Positions 14,443 through 18,599 of a stretch of DNA of 18,599 nt are shown in pieces. The position numbers were made by a program, and so were the translations under genes. Source of the DNA: an uncultured bacterium (GTDB lineage: Bacteria; Patescibacteriota; Minisyncoccia; Phycocordibacterales; CAIZLB01). Under the pieces are notes generated by a model, which saw nothing but the letters and a program-made list of their open reading frames with translations, was not told the DNA's origin and did not search any database. The number at the start of each line of letters is the position of its first letter. Within the stretch, counting starts at the first letter, position 1. The DNA lies in contig CALMYA010000045.1 in assembly GCA_937873535.1 (NCBI GenBank), positions 1 through 18,599 on the forward strand, written 5' to 3'.

Positions 14443-14910
14443 TTAAAGTGTATCAGAAACAAATTGGAATCTTGATACCCAATTTCCGTCTATAAATACT
14501 TTTTCCATAAATAGCGAAGCTGGCCGTACCCAGAATTTTGAAACATCATTTTCATACAGCGCTTCGTACACAACAAGATCTTCAAGAGATTCACTATGCT
14601 TCGCGATGCCCAGAACGCGGTATAAATTTCCTTTCTTGGAGTGTTTATATACTCCAGGTTTTATTTCAGTTAACATGGCCGCGTAGTTTTTTTCCTGTTC
14701 CGTTGGGTCTGCGTCCTTCCCTGTCGGAATATCTTTCTTCATAAACATATTTACCATGCCGGCATAGCAAGTTTTGCAGACATGAAGTTTTTGCACATTC
14801 TGTTCAGCACCTTGATTCTCGTCGTGCCCTTTCTCAGGCGGGCTGAATATTAAGCCACCAAAATCATCTAGTTCCTTATGGCAAAAATCGCAAATTGGCT
14901 GGATGGACAT
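14443..14910 (-). CDS. DUF1653 domain protein with N-terminal Cys4 motif
   Basis: 155 residues. The N-terminal part has C7-x-x-C10 and C45-x-x-C48, likely a zinc ribbon. The C-terminal part (about 85-151) is a DUF1653 domain: GVYKHSKKGNLYRVLGIAKH, then DLVVYEALYEND, FWVRPASLFMEKV and RFQFV. DUF1653 proteins are small beta-rich proteins of unknown role, usually just the domain alone. The gene starts 9 nt after the transketolase C-subunit stop and is therefore probably the last gene of that operon. No Shine-Dalgarno sequence precedes it. Confidence 0.85.
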   Translation of the reverse strand: MSIQPICDFCHKELDDFGGLIFSPPEKGHDENQGAEQNVQKLHVCKTCYAGMVNMFMKKDIPTGKDADPTEQEKNYAAMLTEIKPGVYKHSKKGNLYRVLGIAKHSESLEDLVVYEALYENDVSKFWVRPASLFMEKVFIDGNWVSRFQFVSDTL

Positions 14911-14919
14911 AGTTATATA

Positions 14920-15999
14920 TTACTTATTATTCTTCCTTTGTATGACCATCTTTACCGCCTCTTTTATGTGTTTCTCGCCCATTCCATAATGTTCTATCAG
15001 TTCATCAGGTTTTCCAGATTGCCCAAACATATTTTTAACGCCAATAAATTCTATTGGAACTAGCACAGAGCCGCCCGACGCCTCAGAATTTCCGCCCGAA
15101 TACGCTGCCAAACATTCAGCAACAGCACTGCCTAATCCTCCTATAATTTGATGCTCTTCAACGGTAACCAGCGCGCCTGTTTCTTTTGCTAGCGCTGCAA
15201 CTGCATCAGCATCTATTGGCTTTATTGTTGATAAGTTCATAACCTTAACGGCTATTCCCTCTTTTTCTAAAGCTTTTGCCGCTTTTATTGCACGGTGAAC
15301 AAGTGCACCACAGGCAATTACGCCAACATCATGATGAATATTTTTAGGCTGACCGTGGGCATCGCTGGCTATTTCATAAAAAATTTGTGCTTTACCAATT
15401 TCAAAAGGAGTTTCTTCGGTGGTAAGAATTGGCGATTTGTCGCGGGCAAGACGGATATAAACAGGGGTATCCGTGCCGCCATCTTTTTTCGAGCTCGCCA
15501 CGGCAATTGTAGCTTTTTTTGCCTCAATAGAATCGCACGGTACAATAACCGTCATGTTCGGAATGACGCGAGTAATGGCAATATCTTCAATGGCTTGATG
15601 CGTGCCGCCGTCGGGGCCAACAGAAACTCCGGCGTGTGCGCCAACAATTATTACTTTGCGATCGTTATAGCAAATAGTAGTGCGAATTTGTTCCCAATTT
15701 CTGCCAGGAGAAAACATTGCATATGAAGCGATAAAAGGAATTTTACCCATAGCCGCCATACCAGATGCAACTGAAGCCATATTTTGTTCAGCTACTCCCA
15801 CTTGAACGAAGCGCCTAGGAAACTTTTGCGCGAACGCCAGCATGCGGGTCGATTCTGTAAGGTCGGCACATAGACCAACAACTCTTTCGTCTTTTTCTGC
15901 TACTTCAACCAAACCATCACCAAAACCCTCACGAGTAGCCGCCTGCTCCACATCTGCATCAAATATTTTTTTATTTAGTTTTGGGTCGGTGTTTTTCAT
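14920..15999 (-). CDS. Transketolase, C-terminal subunit
   Basis: Pyrimidine-binding and C-terminal domains of a split thiamine-diphosphate transketolase (non-oxidative pentose phosphate pathway). The 359 residues include GVAEQNMASVASGMA with the cofactor-activating Glu71, MFSPGRNWEQIRTTICY, the GAHAGVSVGPDGGTHQAIED loop and the C-terminal VTVEEHQIIGGLGSAVAE. It pairs with the N-terminal subunit at 16333-17214 to make a full enzyme; split forms are common in archaea and Patescibacteria. The gene is separated from its partner by a membrane protein gene, which is odd. A related pair, the 1-deoxyxylulose-5-phosphate synthase C-terminal domain, is less likely because no other DXS feature is seen. 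Confidence 0.93.
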   Translation of the reverse strand: MKNTDPKLNKKIFDADVEQAATREGFGDGLVEVAEKDERVVGLCADLTESTRMLAFAQKFPRRFVQVGVAEQNMASVASGMAAMGKIPFIASYAMFSPGRNWEQIRTTICYNDRKVIIVGAHAGVSVGPDGGTHQAIEDIAITRVIPNMTVIVPCDSIEAKKATIAVASSKKDGGTDTPVYIRLARDKSPILTTEETPFEIGKAQIFYEIASDAHGQPKNIHHDVGVIACGALVHRAIKAAKALEKEGIAVKVMNLSTIKPIDADAVAALAKETGALVTVEEHQIIGGLGSAVAECLAAYSGGNSEASGGSVLVPIEFIGVKNMFGQSGKPDELIEHYGMGEKHIKEAVKMVIQRKNNK

Positions 16000-16026
16000 A
16001 ATGGAATTTACTCGCAGATGTAAAAA

Positions 16027-16314
16027 TTAATTTAAAATCAGATAGGAAACAATAAAAACAATAGCCACAAGAACCATATCAAATAAGCCGATAGTTTTTC
16101 GAACTATATTATTTATAACCGTAAGCACCAAAGCAATTGATACAACATAAATAATTGGGTACACATACCCCGCGACATAACCCTGAGTGTTATCTATTCC
16201 TACAACATATTTATAGAAGAAAATAGCGGCAAATTGCAAAACAGAAAATATGACGACCCACACGGATACAAATTGCACTTTTTGAAGATTTTCTGGTTGG
16301 TTGTAATAGGACAT
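16027..16314 (-). CDS. Three-helix membrane protein, function unknown
   Basis: 95 residues with three predicted transmembrane helices (about 17-40, 46-68 and 73-94) and a short polar N-terminus (MSYYNQPENLQK). No catalytic motif is visible. It is inserted between the two transketolase subunit genes, 18 nt after the N subunit and 27 nt before the C subunit, on the same strand, so it is almost certainly co-transcribed. Whether it has anything to do with transketolase, for example membrane tethering, cannot be judged from sequence. No Shine-Dalgarno sequence is seen. Confidence 0.8.
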   Translation of the reverse strand: MSYYNQPENLQKVQFVSVWVVIFSVLQFAAIFFYKYVVGIDNTQGYVAGYVYPIIYVVSIALVLTVINNIVRKTIGLFDMVLVAIVFIVSYLILN

Positions 16315-16332
16315 GTTTATATGATTGGAATT

Positions 16333-17214
16333 TTATTTTTTAAGATCCGCAAGCGCCACCTCGACCTGCTTCGACTTTTCTGGCGCGCCGCTAACATCTG
16401 CAATTCCCGGCGGCGTACCGTGCCATTCGTAGCGGTTTTCCATATATGATACACCGCGACCTGGAACAGTGTGGCAAACAACCATCGACGGTTTGTCGAA
16501 TACGCCCTTAGCTTCGCGTGCCGCGGCAACAATGGCTTCCATATTATGGCCGTCTATTTCTTGCACGTGCCAGCCAAAAGCTTTCCATTTGTCATACAAA
16601 GACGTGAGCGGAAGTATGTCTTCGGTGTTGCCGTCTATTTGAATATTATTTCTATCTATAAATGCAATTAAATTGCCAAGTTTTTTTGATGAGGCCAAAA
16701 GGCCGGCCTCCCATATCTGACCTTCATCGTGTTCGCCGTCGGAAAGTAATGCGTATATAAAGCGTGGAATTATTTTGCCTGGCGCTTCGCCGCCATGGTC
16801 GATATTATCGGCAATAGCCATACCTACAGCCTGCGAAAGGCCAGAGCCCAATGGGCCTGAGCTTGTTTCAAGCATAGGTAGAAATTCGCGGTGCGGATGA
16901 CCTTGAAGTCTTGAACCGAATTTTCGGAGCGTCTTTAATTCTTCGACAGGAAAGTAGCCCGCGTGTGCCATTGTTGAATACAGCACTGGGCAAATATGGC
17001 CATTAGAAAGCACTACTCTGTCGCGTTCAGGCCAATCGGGCTTTTTAGGTTCGTGTTTTAAAATATTAAAATAGAGCGCGGTAAAAACATCGGCCATACC
17101 AAGTGGCCCTGCGCTATGGCCCGACTTCGCCTCAGCAAGCATTTCTATAATTGAAATACGTATCTGCCTTGCCTGCTCTTCGAGTTTTTTTGTTTCTTCA
17201 TCAGAGAGGAACAT
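16333..17214 (-). CDS. Transketolase, N-terminal subunit
   Basis: Pyrophosphate-binding half of the split transketolase, 293 residues. Markers are SGHSAGPLGMADV (31-43), VLSNGHICPVLYS, QGHPHRE, and the ThDP/Mg motif SDGEHDEGQIWEA (158-170) running to DRNNIQIDG with Asn190; the usual GDG is SDG here. C-terminal GHNMEAI and HTVPGRGVSYMEN are typical. The start at 17214 is supported by an extended -10 (TGGTATAAT) ending 8 nt upstream, giving a leaderless message. It is followed by the three-helix membrane protein and the C subunit. With the epimerase-like gene upstream it forms a pentose phosphate cluster. Confidence 0.94.
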   Translation of the reverse strand: MFLSDEETKKLEEQARQIRISIIEMLAEAKSGHSAGPLGMADVFTALYFNILKHEPKKPDWPERDRVVLSNGHICPVLYSTMAHAGYFPVEELKTLRKFGSRLQGHPHREFLPMLETSSGPLGSGLSQAVGMAIADNIDHGGEAPGKIIPRFIYALLSDGEHDEGQIWEAGLLASSKKLGNLIAFIDRNNIQIDGNTEDILPLTSLYDKWKAFGWHVQEIDGHNMEAIVAAAREAKGVFDKPSMVVCHTVPGRGVSYMENRYEWHGTPPGIADVSGAPEKSKQVEVALADLKK

Positions 17215-17222
17215 ATAGAAAC

Positions 17223-17231
17223 ATTATACCA
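17223..17231 (-). promoter_or_regulatory. Extended -10 promoter of the transketolase operon, leaderless spacing
   Basis: Minus strand TGGTATAAT, a perfect -10 hexamer with TGn extension, 8 nt before the ATG. It means the transketolase genes need not depend on read-through from the toxin-like gene. Confidence 0.6.
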
Positions 17232-17305
17232 GAATCTGGAAAATCTTGCGGGCGCTGTTAAGCTATTTATTAAAAAGTACGATATACGGTTAGAAAAAAT
17301 CAATA

Positions 17306-17336
17306 TTGACTCATCCTCTCGACGGAGTAGTATATA
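17306..17336 (+). promoter_or_regulatory. Possible plus-strand promoter in the 17.2-17.4 kb gap
   Basis: TTGACT at 17306-17311 and TATATA at 17331-17336 with a long 19-nt spacer (18 nt if GTATAT is used). It points toward the terminator at 17372-17410, implying a transcript of about 70 nt with no annotated gene. Speculative. Confidence 0.25.
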
Positions 17337-17371
17337 CATACAAATGGCCATGTACATGTGTACAAAGGCTC

Positions 17372-17410
17372 CGGAGATCCCGCCCCACAAAGGCGGGAAT
17401 CGCTTTTTAT
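17372..17410 (+). terminator. Intrinsic terminator oriented on the plus strand
   Basis: CCCGCC and GGCGGG form a GC-rich stem around CCACAAA, followed by AATCGCTTTTTATATAT. The T-run is on the plus side, whereas the only flanking genes are on the minus strand. After the toxin-like gene in the minus direction the hairpin is followed by ATCTCCGG, with no U-run. It may still halt minus transcription partly. The rest of the 17215-17414 gap holds the transketolase promoter and short palindromes (CATGTACATG at 17349-17358). Confidence 0.6.
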
Positions 17411-17414
17411 ATAT

Positions 17415-17810
17415 TTAAAAAATAACCTTTCTAATTTGCTCCATTATTTGAGTGAACAAAGAGCGTTCTATTCTGGTCATTCTGCGGGTAAATCTGACAG
17501 TACTCAATAAACGCAGCTGAGAAAGCAAAGCCACAAATACTACATTTTGAAAAGTAAAAGAAAAATAGTACGGATTGTCTTTGGGCATGGAAGTAAGAGG
17601 AACTCCTAAAACAATTTTACGATTGAACCTTTTTAAAACCAATACAGGCCTTTCAAAATCAGCGTTCCTGCCATCCTGCTCATCCCCTATATTTAACCCT
17701 ATAGAGCACCACCAGATATCTCTTTGGTGCACCGCTGGAAAATTGTCACCTTGCATACCTTTGTGTATTTCTTTTTTCCGCTTATTCCACGCATCAAAAT
17801 CTTTCTGCAT
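17415..17810 (-). CDS. PemK/MazF-family toxin-like protein without visible antitoxin
   Basis: 131 residues from the ATG at 17810 (a TTG at 17825 would add five). After a charged N-terminal helix (about 1-30), QRDIWWCSIGLNIGDEQDG matches the PemK/MazF opening GDIWWVDLGxxxGxEQxxxRP. ERPVLVLKRFNRKIVLGVPLTS is the central strand pair, and ALLSQLRLLSTVRFTRRM is the usual region of the family's RNA-cleaving site. MazF-type proteins are sequence-specific endoribonucleases normally paired with a small antitoxin. None is seen: the gene lies 44 nt after the epimerase-like gene and is followed by a 200-nt gap. Lone members occur in Patescibacteria and may serve in RNA processing rather than as toxins; that is inference. 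Confidence 0.85.
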   Translation of the reverse strand: MQKDFDAWNKRKKEIHKGMQGDNFPAVHQRDIWWCSIGLNIGDEQDGRNADFERPVLVLKRFNRKIVLGVPLTSMPKDNPYYFSFTFQNVVFVALLSQLRLLSTVRFTRRMTRIERSLFTQIMEQIRKVIF

Positions 17811-17853
17811 CCCGCAATTATGCAATAGTCCACATTAAGAACCCATCAAAAAA

Positions 17854-18579
17854 TTATGAAGATTTTTCTAAAATTTTCTCAAATTCCGCCACCGTCTCCG
17901 CGGGCTTGGCCGAATCAAAAATAGATGAACCGCAAACAAGCCGCGTGGCGCCAGCCTCATGTAAACTTGCGGCATTTTCAATGCTCACTCCACCGTCTAC
18001 TGAAATAGGCGTACCTGGAAATGAGTCGCGAAGTTCAGCAACCTTACGCAAAGCATCTTTGTCGAACTTTTCATGTTGAAAACCTTCACGGCGAATACCC
18101 ATGCATTGTATGCCGTCGAGCCCGCCAAATTCTTCGGTAACAACAGCGTATGCGTGAATATCCTTAAGAGGCACATCAATTTCAACGCCAAGAATAAGTT
18201 CAATACCTTTTTCTTTTATATTCTTTGCCAGCACTTCAAACTGATCAAGCTCGATACTTCGGATATGAATGACAAGACGCGAAGCGCCTGCGGCAATCCA
18301 TTTATCAGATTCAAACACAGGGTTCGCTACCATGAGGTCAACTTCAATACTCACTTCATCGCAAAAAGGAAAGCCTTCTTCTTGCTTGATAATTTTCATA
18401 AAACGGCCGTCGGGGTCGCCGGCGTAGGGCCATGTTTTATTCGGCACGAACAAACCGTCGGCCGCATCTACCTGGACCCAGGCAACCAATGGCGCAACAA
18501 CAGAAAGCTTTTGTTCAAGTTCTTCAAATGTTTTTGGGAGTATGGCCGGCGTGACTTTTGTAAATAATTCTTTGTTCAT
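17854..18579 (-). CDS. Ribulose-phosphate 3-epimerase-like TIM-barrel protein
   Basis: 241 residues similar throughout to Rpe, which interconverts ribulose-5-phosphate and xylulose-5-phosphate. Family landmarks are TPAILPKTFEELEQKL, QVDAADGLFVPN (36-47), EVDLMVANP (79-87), the GFQHEKF region and ISVDGGVSIENA (192-203) with CGSSIF. The two catalytic aspartates are kept (D38, D195). Two of the usual metal-binding histidines are changed, however: His to Gln36 and His to Asp81, and the MDG methionine is Ala40. It may therefore use its metal differently or act on another sugar phosphate. Co-location with transketolase supports a pentose phosphate role. The toxin-like gene follows it. The upstream end is 20 nt from the window edge, so its promoter is not visible. 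Confidence 0.85.
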   Translation of the reverse strand: MNKELFTKVTPAILPKTFEELEQKLSVVAPLVAWVQVDAADGLFVPNKTWPYAGDPDGRFMKIIKQEEGFPFCDEVSIEVDLMVANPVFESDKWIAAGASRLVIHIRSIELDQFEVLAKNIKEKGIELILGVEIDVPLKDIHAYAVVTEEFGGLDGIQCMGIRREGFQHEKFDKDALRKVAELRDSFPGTPISVDGGVSIENAASLHEAGATRLVCGSSIFDSAKPAETVAEFEKILEKSS

Positions 18580-18599
18580 ATTTTTGCTGATTTTCTGTA

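Noticed and set aside
17145..17390. 81-residue minus-strand frame overlapping the transketolase N start
   Set aside because: It overlaps 70 nt of a confident gene in another frame, spans the transketolase promoter, and has no recognisable features.

Overview
The window looks like part of a Candidatus Patescibacteria (CPR) chromosome, probably a Parcubacteria-type lineage. The grounds are: compact, mostly single-strand gene layout; split transketolase subunits; a very large secreted S74-chaperone surface protein with many GNVGIGTTTP-type repeats; a coiled-coil lytic transglycosylase; a lone PemK/MazF-type toxin; small one-helix membrane proteins; and an almost complete lack of Shine-Dalgarno sequences. 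TGA is used as a normal stop (end of the 78-aa gene at 6947) and release factor 1 is present, so the standard bacterial code applies. The lineage is inferred from these protein types, not from a marker phylogeny.

Layout. Nearly everything lies on the minus strand. 1-1199: tsf (partial) and rpsB. 1281-2299: a terminator and an orphan class I methyltransferase. 2485-3815: prfA and rpmE, separated by a strong terminator. 3875-5552: a cell-wall lytic transglycosylase gene bracketed by two copies of an unusual palindromic element. 5548-6213: rplY (bL25, CTC form). 6291-8063: prepilin, 78-aa membrane protein and class II fructose-bisphosphate aldolase. 8105-8647: a membrane-anchored protein. 8758-12861: the giant S74 surface protein. 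Two genes lie on the plus strand: a PfkB-family kinase (12959-13987) and a small coiled-coil protein (14163-14423). 14443-18579 returns to the minus strand with an apparent operon: a ribulose-phosphate-epimerase-like protein, PemK/MazF-like toxin, transketolase N subunit, a three-helix membrane protein, transketolase C subunit and a DUF1653 protein.

Function. The ribosomal/translation genes (tsf, rpsB, prfA, rpmE, rplY) are spread over several single-gene transcription units. The epimerase-like protein, transketolase and aldolase belong to a reduced glycolysis/non-oxidative pentose phosphate network. The transglycosylase, pilin and S74 protein are envelope or surface functions suited to an episymbiotic cell.

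Most notable is a repeat family with two copies, at 3875-3987 and 5441-5552. A conserved, foldable core of 52-57 nt is enclosed by perfect 28- and 30-bp inverted arms. The arm sequences are unrelated between the copies, and each includes the stop codon of the gene just upstream. A conserved centre with locus-specific perfect arms is the reverse of an ordinary terminal-inverted-repeat element, and I do not recognise it. A second pattern is the promoter geometry: at least six genes have a -10 hexamer ending only 7-10 nt before the ATG, which implies leaderless mRNAs.
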